A DNA stretch of 64,000 nt from Serratia fonticola (GCF_001006005.1 NZ_CP011254.1:1240001-1304000); one strand, 5' to 3'. Counted from the first letter of the stretch, positions 42,515 through 56,786 are shown. Made by a program: numbers and translations. Notes: generated from the sequence alone by a model not told the origin.

Positions 42515-43699
42515 ATGGAGAGTATCGTTATCGTCAGCGCCGTGCGTACGGCTATTGGTAACTTCAATGGGGCTTTGGCACCGGTCAGCGCAACAGATTT
42601 AGGTTCGCTGGTGCTGCGAGAAGCCATGGTTCGTGCCGGTATCGGTGGCGACCAGGTGGATGAAGTCATTTTAGGCAATGTGCTCCAGGCCGGATTGGGC
42701 CAAAACCCGGCACGGCAAGCGCTGTTGAAAAGTGGCATACCTGACACCGTCAGCGCTTATACCGTCAACAAGGTCTGTGGTTCAGGTTTGAAAAGCGTGG
42801 CCTTGGCCGCTCAGGCCATTTTAGCCGGGGATGCACAAACAATTATCGCTGGCGGCATGGAAAATATGAGCCAAGCACCTTATCTGATGGATAGCAAAGC
42901 GCGTTGGGGCTATCGACTGGGTGACGGTCAACTGTTCGACGTGATCCTGAAAGATGGTTTGATGTGTGCCACCCATGACTATCATATGGGGATCACCGCA
43001 GAGAATGTCGCAAAGGACTATGGCATTACTCGCGAAGCACAAGACGCACTGGCGCTGGCATCGCAGCAGAAAGCGGTCGCCGCCATCTCAAGCGGCGCTT
43101 TCGCCAAGGAAATCGTGCCCGTCACGGTGAAGAACAGGAAAGGTGATATCGTCGTCGATACCGACGAGTTCCCGAAAGCCGCTACCACAGCGGAAGGCTT
43201 GGTCAAATTACGCCCGGCCTTTAGCAAAGACGGCAGCGTCACCGCCGGTAATGCGTCCGGGATTAATGATGGTGCAGCCGCGTTGGTGGTAATGGCAGAA
43301 AGCCACGCCCGCCAGCTAGGCTTAATCCCTCTGGCACGGATCCGCGGTTATGCTAGCGGTGGGGTAGCTCCTGCGCTGATGGGGATGGGCCCCGTACCTG
43401 CAACCCTTAATGCTCTGAAGAAAACTGGTTTGGCACTAGCGGATATCGATTTGATTGAGGCCAACGAGGCTTTCGCCGCACAGTTTTTGGCCGTAGGGAA
43501 AACCCTGGGGTTCGCTGAGGAAAAGGTTAACGTCAACGGTGGTGCTATTGCGCTGGGCCATCCGATAGGTGCCAGCGGTGCGCGTATTCTGGTCACCCTG
43601 CTACACGCCTTACAAGCCAGAGATAAAACTTTGGGGCTGGCAACGCTGTGCATCGGCGGTGGCCAAGGCACTGCGATGATTATTGAGCGCCTGAGCTAG
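42515..43699 (+). CDS. atoB: Acetyl-CoA acetyltransferase (thiolase II)
   Basis: Cleaves acetoacetyl-CoA with CoA to two acetyl-CoA, the last step of acetoacetate use. 394 residues, length identical to E. coli. Catalytic residues are visible: the nucleophilic Cys in [18 protein letters not shown] (about residue 89), the His in [18 protein letters not shown], and the second Cys in CIGGGQGTA. Starts 24 bp after atoE. Ends facing aceK. Confidence 0.96.
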   Translation: MESIVIVSAVRTAIGNFNGALAPVSATDLGSLVLREAMVRAGIGGDQVDEVILGNVLQAGLGQNPARQALLKSGIPDTVSAYTVNKVCGSGLKSVALAAQAILAGDAQTIIAGGMENMSQAPYLMDSKARWGYRLGDGQLFDVILKDGLMCATHDYHMGITAENVAKDYGITREAQDALALASQQKAVAAISSGAFAKEIVPVTVKNRKGDIVVDTDEFPKAATTAEGLVKLRPAFSKDGSVTAGNASGINDGAAALVVMAESHARQLGLIPLARIRGYASGGVAPALMGMGPVPATLNALKKTGLALADIDLIEANEAFAAQFLAVGKTLGFAEEKVNVNGGAIALGHPIGASGARILVTLLHALQARDKTLGLATLCIGGGQGTAMIIERLS

Positions 43700-43706
43700 T
43701 CCACTT

Positions 43707-43735
43707 AAGGAGCGAGCCTGGCAACCTCGCTCCTG
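43707..43735. terminator. Hairpin between convergent atoB and aceK
   Basis: AGGAGCGAG and CTCGCTCCT form a 9-bp stem around CCTGGCAAC; short pyrimidine tails on both sides. Likely shared terminator for atoDAEB and aceBAK. Confidence 0.7.
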
Positions 43736-43739
43736 GTTA

Positions 43740-45488
43740 TCAGGCCGATTTGGGCATGGCAGGATTTAATGTCCGCTGGCTGAAACGCCGCTTTTTACGG
43801 TAGGCAAACACATCCTCGACGTGCCCTTCCTTGATGCGCTGCTGCAACCCTCGCCAGTAGTCCGCTTCAAACAGATCGCTGTGCATCTCCTCAAAGACCT
43901 TGCGGATGCGCCGGTCGCCACACAGGAAATGGCGGAACTCTTCGGGGAAAACGTCGTTGGGTGAAATGCTGTACCAGGGCTCGCTGGCCAGTTCATCTTC
44001 CGGGTAGCGCGGCGGCGGGATATTACGGAAGTTCACCTCGGTCATGTAGCAAATCTCGTCGTAGTCGTAAAACACTACGCGCCCATGACGTGTCACGCCG
44101 AAGTTCTTGAACAGCATATCGCCGGGGAAGATATTGGCCGCAGCCAGCTGTTTGATCGCATTACCATATTCTTCGATGGCGTCATGCATTTGCCGTTCGT
44201 CTGCCTGTTCGAGATACAGGTTCAACGGCGTCATTCGCCGCTCCATATACAGATGCTTGATGACCACCCGATCGCCGAGATCTTCCAGTTTTTCCGGCAC
44301 TTCACGCTGCAACTCCGCCAACAGTTGCGGGCTGATACGCGCCTTATCCACCACAAAATTCTCATATTCCTGGGTATCGGCCATCCGCCCGACGCGATCG
44401 TGCTCTTTTACCAGTTGGTAGCAGGCCATCACCTGCGCCTGCGTAACCTCTTTCTGCGGCGCAAATTCGTCTTTGATCACTTTGAATACCCGATCAAAGG
44501 ACGGCAGCGTAAACACCAGCATCACCATGCCTTTCACGCCCGGCGCAATAATAAATTGCTCCTGCGACTGCGCCATAAAATTCAGGTATTCACGGTAGCA
44601 TTCGGTTTTACCATGCTTCTGGCAGCCGATCGCCATATACAGTTCGGCGGTGGTTTTACCCGGCAGGATCTCCCGCAACCACTCAACCATCGCCGCTGGC
44701 AACGGGGCATAGACCATAAAGTAGGAACGGGCGAAGCCAAACACGATGCTGGCTTCGGCCTTGCTGGTCAGGCAGGTATCAATGAACAGCGCGCCAGACT
44801 CGCTGTGGTGGATCGGCAACAGGAACGGGTAAACCCCGTCGGCCACCCGCAGTTTACCGACCAACCAGGCCGCCTTGTTACGGTAGAACAGCTCATTGCC
44901 GATTTGGAACGTCGCTCCCGCTAGCTGTTGAGAGCTGAAGGTCTGCAGTAAGGCTTGGGTGATATAGCGAATATCACGTGGCAGGTCTTCCCATGGCAGT
45001 CGCAACGGCAAGTCGATCAACAGGCTGTGCAGCATGGCAGCCAAATCACCATTGGGAGTAAAATCACGAGCCAACGGCCTGGGAATATCGCGAAAGCGCC
45101 GTTCGGGCTGAGAGCTGAAAACGAACAGCTTATCTGGGGTTAAATCCCGATGTTTGAATAGCCGACAGTAAACCGAGTTGAAGAAGCTTTCGGCAATCTC
45201 AAAACGCGGGTAGTCAGGCAACAGCTCGGTATAAACCGCCTTCACCCTATTAGGGAAATCCGCATCGTAGTATTTCTGCCCGGTGATGCATTTCAGTTGC
45301 TCGACCACCAGACCAACGTGGTGATCGTAAAGATGAATACGTCGTTTCATCGCCTGTTGTACGGCGGGCCAGTCTGCCTGCTCAAAACGCTGCTGCGCTC
45401 CGGCCGTGACTTCAAGAAAGCGGCCATATTGCGCATCAAAGCCCTGCAGGATCGTCTGTGCAATCAACAGCTCCAGTTTTTCCGCCAT
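43740..45488 (-). CDS. aceK: Isocitrate dehydrogenase kinase/phosphatase
   Basis: Bifunctional enzyme that phosphorylates isocitrate dehydrogenase, diverting isocitrate into the glyoxylate shunt, and reverses the step. About 582 residues (E. coli 578). Recognised blocks are [56 protein letters not shown] and [20 protein letters not shown]. These are followed by the ATP-binding region ([34 protein letters not shown]) and [20 protein letters not shown] with the catalytic Asp. I prefer the ATG at 45488, with AGAGG upstream, over the one at 45503. Confidence 0.95.
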   Translation of the reverse strand: MAEKLELLIAQTILQGFDAQYGRFLEVTAGAQQRFEQADWPAVQQAMKRRIHLYDHHVGLVVEQLKCITGQKYYDADFPNRVKAVYTELLPDYPRFEIAESFFNSVYCRLFKHRDLTPDKLFVFSSQPERRFRDIPRPLARDFTPNGDLAAMLHSLLIDLPLRLPWEDLPRDIRYITQALLQTFSSQQLAGATFQIGNELFYRNKAAWLVGKLRVADGVYPFLLPIHHSESGALFIDTCLTSKAEASIVFGFARSYFMVYAPLPAAMVEWLREILPGKTTAELYMAIGCQKHGKTECYREYLNFMAQSQEQFIIAPGVKGMVMLVFTLPSFDRVFKVIKDEFAPQKEVTQAQVMACYQLVKEHDRVGRMADTQEYENFVVDKARISPQLLAELQREVPEKLEDLGDRVVIKHLYMERRMTPLNLYLEQADERQMHDAIEEYGNAIKQLAAANIFPGDMLFKNFGVTRHGRVVFYDYDEICYMTEVNFRNIPPPRYPEDELASEPWYSISPNDVFPEEFRHFLCGDRRIRKVFEEMHSDLFEADYWRGLQQRIKEGHVEDVFAYRKKRRFSQRTLNPAMPKSA

Positions 45489-45520
45489 CTTTGCCTCTGC
45501 CATTCAGGAATGAAACAAGA

Positions 45521-45539
45521 GCCTGGCGCTATGCCAGGC
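45521..45539 (-). repeat. Hairpin between aceA and aceK
   Basis: GCCTGGC, GCTAT, GCCAGGC. E. coli also has REP-type structures here, which explain the much lower expression of aceK than aceA. Confidence 0.65.
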
Positions 45540-45549
45540 CCCTTGGGGA

Positions 45550-46857
45550 TCAGAACTGCTGTTCTTCGGTGGAACCGGTCAGTGCCGTTACCGAGGAAGC
45601 GCCCCCCTGAATAATGGTGGTTACCTTATCGAAGTAGCCGGTCCCCACTTCCTGCTGATGCGAAGCAAAGGTGTAACCGCGCTCGACCGCGGCGAACTCC
45701 GGCTGCTGCACTTTTTCGACATAGTGCTTCATGCCTTCGCCACGCGCGTAAGCGTGTGCCAGATCGAACATGTTGAACCACATGCTATGGATACCGGCCA
45801 GCGTGATGAACTGGTACTTGTAGCCCATGGCGGACAGCGCATCCTGGAAGCGGGCGATAGTCTGATCGTCCAGGTTCTTTTTCCAGTTGAACGACGGTGA
45901 GCAGTTATAGGCCAATAGCTTGCCCGGGAACTTGGCATGGATCGCGTCGGCAAAGCGTTGCGCAGCTTCCAGGTCCGGCGTTGAGGTTTCGCACCACACC
46001 AGATCGGCATAAGGCGCATAGGCCAGCCCACGGCTGATCGCCTGCTCAATACCGGCATGGGTACGGTAGAAACCTTCGGCGGTGCGCTCGCCAGACACGA
46101 AGGCGCTGTCATACGGATCGCAATCGGAGGTCAGCAGGTCTGCCGCGTCGGCATCAGTACGAGCAATCAGCAGGGTTGGGACACCGAGAACGTCAGCAGC
46201 CAAGCGCGCCGCAACCAGCTTCTGGATAGCTTCCTGAGTCGGTACCAAGACCTTGCCGCCCATATGACCACACTTCTTCACTGCCGCCAGTTGGTCTTCG
46301 AAATGTACCCCGGCTGCACCGGCTTCGATCATCGCCTTCATCAGTTCAAAGGCATTCAGCACGCCGCCAAACCCGGCTTCGGCATCCGCCACAATCGGCA
46401 GGAAATAATCGGTATAGCCTTTGCTGCCGGGTTCAACCTTATTCGCCCACTGGATCTGATCCGCCCGACGGAAAGTATTGTTGATACGCTCAACCACCGT
46501 CGGGACAGAGTCGACCGGGTACAGTGATTGATCGGGATACATAGCGGAAGCCGTGTTGGCATCAGCCGCTACCTGCCAACCGGACAGGTAGATCGCTTCA
46601 ACGCCCGCTTTCGCCTGTTGCAGCGCCTGGCCACCGGTCAGCGCCCCAAGGCTGTTCACGTACCCTTTGCGGGATTTACCGTGCAGCAGCTCCCAGAATT
46701 TCGCCGCACCGTTTTGCGCCAACGTGCAAACCGGATTAACCGATCCACGCAGGTTGATCACGTCTTCGGCGCTGTAAGGGCGGGTGATGCCCTCCCAGCG
46801 TGCTGATTTCCATTCCTGTTCCAGCTGTTGGATCTGTTGGGTACGAGAGGTCGTCAT
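45550..46857 (-). CDS. aceA: Isocitrate lyase
   Basis: Splits isocitrate to succinate and glyoxylate, first step of the glyoxylate shunt. 435 residues (E. coli 434). The catalytic signature [17 protein letters not shown] contains the active-site Cys. Substrate and Mg sites appear in [37 protein letters not shown] and [15 protein letters not shown]. Second gene of aceBAK, 46 bp after aceB. Confidence 0.98.
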   Translation of the reverse strand: MTTSRTQQIQQLEQEWKSARWEGITRPYSAEDVINLRGSVNPVCTLAQNGAAKFWELLHGKSRKGYVNSLGALTGGQALQQAKAGVEAIYLSGWQVAADANTASAMYPDQSLYPVDSVPTVVERINNTFRRADQIQWANKVEPGSKGYTDYFLPIVADAEAGFGGVLNAFELMKAMIEAGAAGVHFEDQLAAVKKCGHMGGKVLVPTQEAIQKLVAARLAADVLGVPTLLIARTDADAADLLTSDCDPYDSAFVSGERTAEGFYRTHAGIEQAISRGLAYAPYADLVWCETSTPDLEAAQRFADAIHAKFPGKLLAYNCSPSFNWKKNLDDQTIARFQDALSAMGYKYQFITLAGIHSMWFNMFDLAHAYARGEGMKHYVEKVQQPEFAAVERGYTFASHQQEVGTGYFDKVTTIIQGGASSVTALTGSTEEQQF

Positions 46858-46903
46858 ATTTTTATCCTTTTCAATACTGTAGGGTTAAAGGTCAGGAACG
46901 GTT

Positions 46904-48502
46904 TCAGGCCAGTAATTCGTAGCCGGGTAAGGTCAGGAAATCGATTAATTCGTCTTGCGTGGTGATACGTTCCATCAGCTGTGCCGCCTCTTCGAAACGG
47001 CCTGCGTGATAACGCGCTTCACCCAATTCTTTACGAACGACCTGCATCTCTTCCTGCAGCATCTGGCGGAACAGGGCCTTGGTTACCTGTTGGCCATTGC
47101 TGAGGCTTTTCTCGTGATGGATCCACTGCCAGATTGAGGTACGTGAAATCTCGGCGGTGGCGGCATCTTCCATCAGGCCATAAATCGGTACACAGCCATT
47201 ACCGGAGATCCAGGCTTCAATGTATTGCACCGCCACGCGGATATTGGCGCGCATGCCGGTTTCGGTTCGCTCACCGTCACACGGCTCCAGCAGTTGCGCC
47301 GCCGTGATAGGAGCATCGTTCTCACGCAGCACGTCTAGCTGGTTCTGGCGCTCACCCAGGATGCGGTTAAACACTTCCATCACCGTATCGGCCAGACCTG
47401 GATGTGCCACCCAAGTCCCGTCATGACCATTGGTCGCTTCCAGTTCTTTATCAGCACGCACCTTGCCCAACACCACTGCGTTTTGCTCGGCGTCTTTGCT
47501 GGGGATAAACGCCGCCATTCCGCCCATAGCAAAAGCACCGCGGCGGTGACAGGTCTTGATCAGCAAGCGTGAATAAGCACTGAGGAAAGGCTGGGTCATA
47601 GTGACTGACTGACGGTCAGGCAACACCCGATCGTCATGGTTCTTCAGCGTTTTGATATAGCTGAAGATGTAGTCCCAACGGCCACAGTTCAGCCCGACGA
47701 TATGATCGCGCAGGTGATACAGGATCTCGTCCATCTGGAATACCGCAGGCAGGGTTTCAATCAACACCGTGGCCTTGATGGTGCCGCGCGGTAACCCGAA
47801 GCGATCCTCGGTAAAGCTAAAGACTTCGCTCCACCAGGCAGCCTCCTGCCAGGACTGGGTTTTCGGCAGGTAGAAATACGGGCCACTGCCTTTTGCCAGC
47901 AGTTGGCGATAGTTATGGAAGAAATAGAGTGCAAAATCGAACAACCCGCCTGGGATCGCTTCCCCCTGCCACTGCACATGTTTTTCCGGCAAATGCAGGC
48001 CACGCACGCGGGCAATCAACACCGCGGGGTTGGGTTTGAGCTGGTAAATCTTGCCGGCTTCGTTGGTGTAAGAAATAGTGCCGTTGACCGCATCATGCAG
48101 GTTGATCTGCCCGTCGATAACCTTGTCCCAGCTGGGTGCCAGTGAGTCTTCAAAGTCGGCCATAAATACTTTGACGTTGGCATTGAGGGCGTTGATCACC
48201 ATTTTGCGTTCAACCGGACCGGTAATCTCAACCCGACGGTCGCGCAAGTCAGCGGGAACGCCGCGGATCTGCCAGTCACCCTGTCGAATGGAATCCGTTT
48301 CCGAAATAAAACCTGGCAGCTCGCCACGATCGATTTTCTCTTGCCAGCTGGCTCGTGCCGCCAACAGTTTGTTGCGTTGTGGCGTAAATTTACCCACCAG
48401 TTCAGCCAGGAACTCGACCGCGTCACCCGTCAGTATCTGCCGCTCTGCTGAGCCGAAAGCCTGTGTAAACGCTAATTCTGTGCCTACCATCTGTTGCGTC
48501 AT
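46904..48502 (-). CDS. aceB: Malate synthase A
   Basis: Condenses glyoxylate and acetyl-CoA to malate, second step of the glyoxylate shunt. 532 residues (E. coli 533). The catalytic core has the family block ANVKVFMADFEDSLAPSWDK, KPNPAVLIARVRGLHLPEKH, the signature KTCHRRGAFAMGGMAAFIPS and GNGCVPIYGLMEDAATAEIS with the catalytic Asp. The start MTQQMVGTELAF has AAGGAT 7 bases upstream; the frame extends 7 more codons without similarity. First gene of the operon, with an IclR-like operator upstream. Confidence 0.97.
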   Translation of the reverse strand: MTQQMVGTELAFTQAFGSAERQILTGDAVEFLAELVGKFTPQRNKLLAARASWQEKIDRGELPGFISETDSIRQGDWQIRGVPADLRDRRVEITGPVERKMVINALNANVKVFMADFEDSLAPSWDKVIDGQINLHDAVNGTISYTNEAGKIYQLKPNPAVLIARVRGLHLPEKHVQWQGEAIPGGLFDFALYFFHNYRQLLAKGSGPYFYLPKTQSWQEAAWWSEVFSFTEDRFGLPRGTIKATVLIETLPAVFQMDEILYHLRDHIVGLNCGRWDYIFSYIKTLKNHDDRVLPDRQSVTMTQPFLSAYSRLLIKTCHRRGAFAMGGMAAFIPSKDAEQNAVVLGKVRADKELEATNGHDGTWVAHPGLADTVMEVFNRILGERQNQLDVLRENDAPITAAQLLEPCDGERTETGMRANIRVAVQYIEAWISGNGCVPIYGLMEDAATAEISRTSIWQWIHHEKSLSNGQQVTKALFRQMLQEEMQVVRKELGEARYHAGRFEEAAQLMERITTQDELIDFLTLPGYELLA

Positions 48503-48643
48503 TGTCTTGATCCTTTCCATCATTCCACGCTGCCATTGCAGGCCAGGCGAAGCATTGTTGTCGGAAATCGGGTGAAAAAAAGACCGCCAACTGGTCAGAT
48601 GTCATCCCGCAGGATCCTAGAATAACCAACAAAAATTAAAAAT

Positions 48644-48658
48644 CAAAAACGATTTCCA
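48644..48658 (-). promoter_or_regulatory. IclR operator in the aceB promoter
   Basis: Minus strand TGGAAATCGTTTTTG within an A/T-rich stretch closely resembling the E. coli aceB operator/promoter (ATGGAAATTGTTTTTGATTT). It lies about 140 bp before the aceB ATG. The remainder of the 375-bp gap (48503-48877) is AT-rich leader plus the metA terminator. Confidence 0.7.
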
Positions 48659-48836
48659 TTTTTTTAATAAATATTTTATTAACCTTTTATTATCAATTGA
48701 TTAGATTATTTATCATTTATAGCAAACTAGGAAACCGGTTCCATTACGACAAAGGAATGGCGGTAATACATTGTTTTTAAATGAGTTATAGATGCTGAAA
48801 CGTTGCAGATTTGGCGGGATAAACGGTGGGGTAAAC

Positions 48837-48863
48837 CCGGGTGGCCTCGATTCAGCCACCCGG
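48837..48863 (-). terminator. metA terminator hairpin
   Basis: CCGGGTGGC and GCCACCCGG form a 9-bp stem with a 9-base loop, 15 bp past the metA stop; on the minus strand it is followed by GTTTACC, so the T-tract is weak. Confidence 0.65.
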
Positions 48864-48877
48864 TACAGAGAAAAATG

Positions 48878-49807
48878 TTACTCGAGGGTAGGATTCATAT
48901 GACGTAGATCGAACGGCGTGATCTGGTAAACGTAGTAGTTCAACCAGTTGGAAAACAGCAGGTGACCATGGCTTCGCCATGAAGCTGCAGGGGGCAATTC
49001 GGGGTTATCATCGGGGAAATAATTTAGCGGTACGGTAGGATTGAGGCCTGCATCGTTATCGCGACAATACTCGCCCGCTAACGTCAGGGTGTCATATTCC
49101 GGATGCCCGGTGACAAAGGCCATGCGTTTATCCTTGGTGGCGAACAGATAGGCGCCTGCCAGCTCTGATTCAGCCAGGATATCCAGGTCGGTGTACTGCC
49201 GAAGGATCTCGGTTGGGAAATCGGCATAACGGGAGTGAGGTGCCAGGAAGGTTTCATCAAAACCTCGGGTCAGCAAGGCATGCTGGTGCAACGTACGATG
49301 CTGGTACACACCCGAGAGCTTCACCTCACGCGTCTTCTTTGGAATGCCGTACAGGATGTTTAGCGCGGCCTGCACTGCCCAACAGACAAACAAGGTTGAG
49401 GTCACATGATCCTTGGCCCATTCGATCACTCGCTCGATCTGCGGCCAATAGGCGACATCACAGAAGTCCACCAAGCCCAGCGGAGCGCCGGTGACGATCA
49501 GCCCGTCAAAGTTCTCATTCTGGATATCTTCAAAGTTACAGTAGAAATTATTCAGGTGCTCCGTAGGCGTGTTCTTCGACTCACGGCTATCGATGCGCAG
49601 TAGCTGAATATCGATCTGCAATGGCGAGTTGGAAAGTAAACGCAGGAACTGGTTTTCCGTTTCGATCTTTTTCGGCATCAGGTTGAGGATAAGTACCTTT
49701 AACGGCCTGATTTCCTGTGTTTTTGCGCGTGAGGATGTCATGACAAACACGTTCTCATTACGCAAGAAATTGACCGCAGGTAACTCATCAGGAACACGAA
49801 TCGGCAT
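48878..49807 (-). CDS. metA: Homoserine O-succinyltransferase
   Basis: Transfers succinate from succinyl-CoA to homoserine, the first committed step of methionine synthesis; in E. coli it is a heat-labile growth control point. 309 residues as in E. coli. Acyl-enzyme nucleophile Cys-142 lies in [13 protein letters not shown]. The catalytic His and Glu are in [13 protein letters not shown]. The N-terminal block [20 protein letters not shown] is typical. Tandem MetJ boxes lie just upstream. Neighbour of aceBAK as in E. coli. Confidence 0.97.
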   Translation of the reverse strand: MPIRVPDELPAVNFLRNENVFVMTSSRAKTQEIRPLKVLILNLMPKKIETENQFLRLLSNSPLQIDIQLLRIDSRESKNTPTEHLNNFYCNFEDIQNENFDGLIVTGAPLGLVDFCDVAYWPQIERVIEWAKDHVTSTLFVCWAVQAALNILYGIPKKTREVKLSGVYQHRTLHQHALLTRGFDETFLAPHSRYADFPTEILRQYTDLDILAESELAGAYLFATKDKRMAFVTGHPEYDTLTLAGEYCRDNDAGLNPTVPLNYFPDDNPELPPAASWRSHGHLLFSNWLNYYVYQITPFDLRHMNPTLE

Positions 49808-49823
49808 TGCTTACCCCTCACAC

Positions 49824-49855
49824 ATCCGTTTATACGTTTAGACTTCTAGATGCCC
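49824..49855. promoter_or_regulatory. Tandem MetJ boxes of metA
   Basis: Four adjoining 8-mers resemble the metbox AGACGTCT: ATCCGTTT, ATACGTTT, AGACTTCT and AGATGCCC, with 5, 6, 7 and 5 matches. MetJ with S-adenosylmethionine binds such tandem arrays and represses methionine genes. The array lies 17 bp before the metA start. Confidence 0.7.
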
Positions 49856-49987
49856 GAAGATAACGCTTTTTTAGCGTCATGTCGAGGATTCAACGGGAAG
49901 GTGAAAATGTTTCATCGCCAGATAAAGTGAGTTAAACCGGGGGTCGGTTAGTGTTTATCAGTTCAGCAAAAAATACGAGCAGTGATG

Positions 49988-50210
49988 CCCCCTCACCCTA
50001 ACCCTCTCCCCCAGGAGAGGGAACCGATCGAGTCCGCTGATACTTCCCCCACGCTTTCCGAAGCCACACAGGCTAACCATAACATCGGCAGGTTCCCCAC
50101 TTCTCGAAGCGGTACAGGCTCACCTACGATGGCGGACAGCTCCCTCTCCCCCACACCGGTGTTCATGATGTTCCCGGTTGGTACTCAGGGAGAGGGTTGG
50201 GGTGAGGGGA
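49988..50210. repeat. Palindromic-ended intergenic repeat (CCCCTCACC family), second copy
   Basis: Starts CCCCTCACCCTAACCCTCTC and ends GAGAGGGTTGGGGTGAGGGG. The termini are an almost perfect inverted repeat and match the copy at 19378-19553, but the interior (about 180 bp) is unrelated. Lies between the metA promoter and the rRNA operon terminator. No gene was seen here. Confidence 0.75.
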
Positions 50211-50231
50211 TTTCTGTTTTCGATGCATAGC

Positions 50232-50256
50232 AAAAAGGCCATCCTTGCGGATGGCC
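50232..50256 (-). terminator. rRNA operon terminator
   Basis: Minus strand: GGCCATCC, loop GCAA, GGATGGCC, TTTTTG. A strong intrinsic terminator 15 bp beyond the distal 5S gene. Confidence 0.93.
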
Positions 50257-50270
50257 TCTCGGCTTAATTG

Positions 50271-50390
50271 ATGCTTGGCAGTGTCCTACTCTCGCATGGG
50301 GAGACCCCACACTACCATCGGCGCTACGGCGTTTCACTTCTGAGTTCGGCATGGGGTCAGGTGGGACCACCGCGCTATTGCCGCCAAGCA
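50271..50390 (-). rRNA. rrf: 5S ribosomal RNA, distal copy
   Basis: 120-nt 5S gene with terminal helix TGCTTGGCGG / CTGCCAAGCA. Identical to the proximal copy except for nt 4 and nt 116, which pair with each other. Lies after tRNA-Thr at the end of the operon, the arrangement known from E. coli rrnD. Confidence 0.97.
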
Positions 50391-50442
50391 AATTCTTTTG
50401 ATTCTTTTCTTTCTGCCGAACTTCTAAACCACTTAAATAAAG

Positions 50443-50518
50443 TGGTGCTGATACCCAGAGTCGAACTGGGGACCTCACCCTTACCAAGGGTGCGCTCTAC
50501 CAACTGAGCCATATCAGC
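50443..50518 (-). tRNA. thrV: tRNA-Thr (GGU)
   Basis: 76-nt cloverleaf with encoded CCA: acceptor GCTGATA/TATCAGC, anticodon loop TTGGTAA giving GGU, T-loop GTTCGAC. Sits between the two 5S genes. Confidence 0.96.
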
Positions 50519-50529
50519 ACACTAATTTG

Positions 50530-50649
50530 ATGCCTGGCAGTGTCCTACTCTCGCATGGGGAGACCCCACACTACCATCGGCGCTACGGCGTTTCACTTCT
50601 GAGTTCGGCATGGGGTCAGGTGGGACCACCGCGCTATTGCCGCCAGGCA
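50530..50649 (-). rRNA. rrf: 5S ribosomal RNA, proximal copy
   Basis: 120-nt 5S gene with terminal helix TGCCTGGCGG / CTGCCAGGCA, 106 bp after 23S. Otherwise identical to the distal 5S. Confidence 0.97.
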
Positions 50650-50755
50650 AATTCTGTTTCATTCCAACCGCTTCACTCTCGTGTCGCCATCGAAACCAAT
50701 CTCGGAACTTCGCTGAAAATCTACTTCAATCTCTCTAAAACACCTTGGGTGTTGT

Positions 50756-53663
<2,908 letters not shown>

Positions 53664-53808
53664 TCACAACCCGAAGGTGTTTCTGTAAACAGAGACACTG
53701 TCGTGCTGTTTATTTGAGAGACTCTATGACAGGTTAATCCTTACCCCAATACATCTACGGAGGGATAAGTTTCAGCTGTCATGTTTCAATTTTCAGCTTG
53801 TTCCAGAT

Positions 53809-53820
53809 TGTTAAAGAGCA
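53809..53820 (-). promoter_or_regulatory. boxA antitermination element, 16S-23S spacer
   Basis: Minus strand TGCTCTTTAACA, the Nus-factor recognition sequence, between tRNA-Glu and 23S; repeats the leader boxA. Confidence 0.85.
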
Positions 53821-53905
53821 ATATCTTAAACACGACTCGCAAGAGTCATCTTTAAGATAATCAGTCACGAATGACCGGTGATAATGTCTTTCACTCATTA
53901 TCGGA

Positions 53906-53981
53906 TGGCGTCCCCAAGGGGATTCGAACCCCTGTTACAGCCGTGAAAGGGCAGTGTCCTAGGCCTCTAGACGATGGGGAC
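53906..53981 (-). tRNA. gltV: tRNA-Glu (UUC)
   Basis: 76 nt with encoded CCA: acceptor GTCCCCA paired with TGGGGAC, anticodon TTC in CCCTTTCACGG, T-loop GTTCGAA. It is the only tRNA in the 16S-23S spacer, so this is a Glu-type spacer rather than Ile-Ala. The symbol is by analogy to E. coli rrnE, not proof of orthology. Confidence 0.96.
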
Positions 53982-54186
53982 CCGAAATTTGCTTATCGAA
54001 TCACTGATTCGATAATTTCGGGTAAAGGTGAGATTTTTCGTGAAAAATCGAGCGCCATTGTTGTTTGTCACTGCACTAGACAGCCACAAATTTCCCGGCA
54101 CTTACCTATACCACAAGGTTTTGTTTGCTCATTACTTTTCATCAGACAATCTGTGTGGACACTGCACTTAACTGCATATCTTTAGG

Positions 54187-55727
<1,541 letters not shown>

Positions 55728-55892
55728 AAAGCTTGATTTGCTTCAACTCGTGAAGCGATGCTCGAAAATTAACTTTCGTAATAATTCATTCGCATGAATT
55801 ACTGCTTGGTCACTCTTCAAGACTTGATATTTTTTGCTACCGAAGTAGCTGGATATCGTCTTGTGAGTGCCCACACAGATTGTCTGATAAAT

Positions 55893-55904
55893 TGTTAAAG
55901 AGCA
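55893..55904 (-). promoter_or_regulatory. boxA antitermination element, rrn leader
   Basis: Minus strand TGCTCTTTAACA followed by ATTTATCAG, exact match to the E. coli rrn leader boxA, about 165 nt before 16S. Confidence 0.9.
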
Positions 55905-55943
55905 GTGAGTTACGCGCTTTCGCTTGCTAACTCGAGGTGGCGT

Positions 55944-55971
55944 ATATTACGCTTTCCTCTTTCAGAGTCAA
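55944..55971 (-). promoter_or_regulatory. rrn P2 promoter
   Basis: Minus strand -35 TTGACT, 16-bp spacer, -10 TAATAT; downstream of P1 by about 105 bp as in E. coli rrn operons. Confidence 0.8.
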
Positions 55972-56050
55972 CCTTAATTTCAGGTTTTTTTCTCTGCGAC
56001 CCCCGGAGACTCTGTGAAGTTGTTCACATGTTCCGTGTCGATGGAGGCGC

Positions 56051-56078
56051 ATTATAGGGATCCCATTTTTTTCCACAA
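56051..56078 (-). promoter_or_regulatory. rrn P1 promoter
   Basis: Minus strand -35 TTGTGG, 16-bp spacer, -10 TATAAT, then GCGCC, the GC-rich discriminator of stringently controlled rrn P1 promoters (compare E. coli CCCTATAATGCGCC). The preceding 56079-56243 holds an A/T-rich UP-element-like stretch and the probable Fis region. The 516-bp gap before yrdA contains nothing else recognised. Confidence 0.88.
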
Positions 56079-56243
56079 CCCCTTTTTAGATCTTTTCTTA
56101 CCGACTGCGCACTTTTCCGCCCTTTCGCACGGATCTTGCCCGATCAAGGCCATTTTACCGACGATCCTCCGTGTTAACTGGTTGTAATTCCACCGTCAAA
56201 GTCTAGTATTGCCGGTAATAAGATCCTTATACGAGGCAATCCC

Positions 56244-56786
56244 ATGTCCAATTCAGTGCGTCCTTATCTTCATTATTCCCCTCAAATTGGCCAACGCGTC
56301 ATGATCGATCCTTCCAGCGTAGTGATCGGCAACGTTGATCTGGCTGATGACGTCAGCGTTTGGCCCTTGGTTGCCATCCGCGGTGATGTCAACGCGGTAA
56401 AGATCGGCGCACGCAGTAATATCCAGGATGGCAGCATTCTGCATGTCACCCATCAATCCGATTATAATCCGGCGGGTTACCCTTTATTGATCGGCGAGGA
56501 TGTCACCGTAGGGCATAAAGCCATGCTGCATGGTTGTACCATCGGTAATCGCGTTTTGGTGGGGATGGGCTCAATTCTGCTCGACGGTGCCGTAATAGAA
56601 GATGATGTGATGATTGGTGCTGGTAGCCTGGTCGCACCCGGCAAGCATCTGGAAAGTGGCTACTTATATGTAGGCAGCCCTGCGCGCCGGGTTAGAGCCT
56701 TGACTCCGGCGGAACTGGAAGGGTTACGTTATTCGGCCAATAACTATGTACGTTGGAAAGACGAATACCTTAGCGAAGATATCTGA
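56244..56786 (+). CDS. yrdA: Gamma-carbonic anhydrase family protein YrdA
   Basis: Trimeric left-handed beta-helix protein of the gamma-class carbonic anhydrase/PaaY family; physiological activity in enterobacteria is not established. 180 residues (E. coli 184). Hexapeptide repeats run through residues 20-150 (VVIGNVDLADDVSVWP, LIGEDVTVGHKAMLHGCTIG, LLDGAVIEDDVMIGAGSLV). Candidate metal His residues are in ILHVTH and VGHKAMLHG. Upstream neighbour of the rRNA operon, as at E. coli rrnD. Convergent with aroE. Confidence 0.93.
   Translation: MSNSVRPYLHYSPQIGQRVMIDPSSVVIGNVDLADDVSVWPLVAIRGDVNAVKIGARSNIQDGSILHVTHQSDYNPAGYPLLIGEDVTVGHKAMLHGCTIGNRVLVGMGSILLDGAVIEDDVMIGAGSLVAPGKHLESGYLYVGSPARRVRALTPAELEGLRYSANNYVRWKDEYLSEDI

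Noticed and set aside
44085..44924. 279-codon plus-strand frame
   Set aside because: Antisense to aceK, no ribosome site and no recognisable protein.
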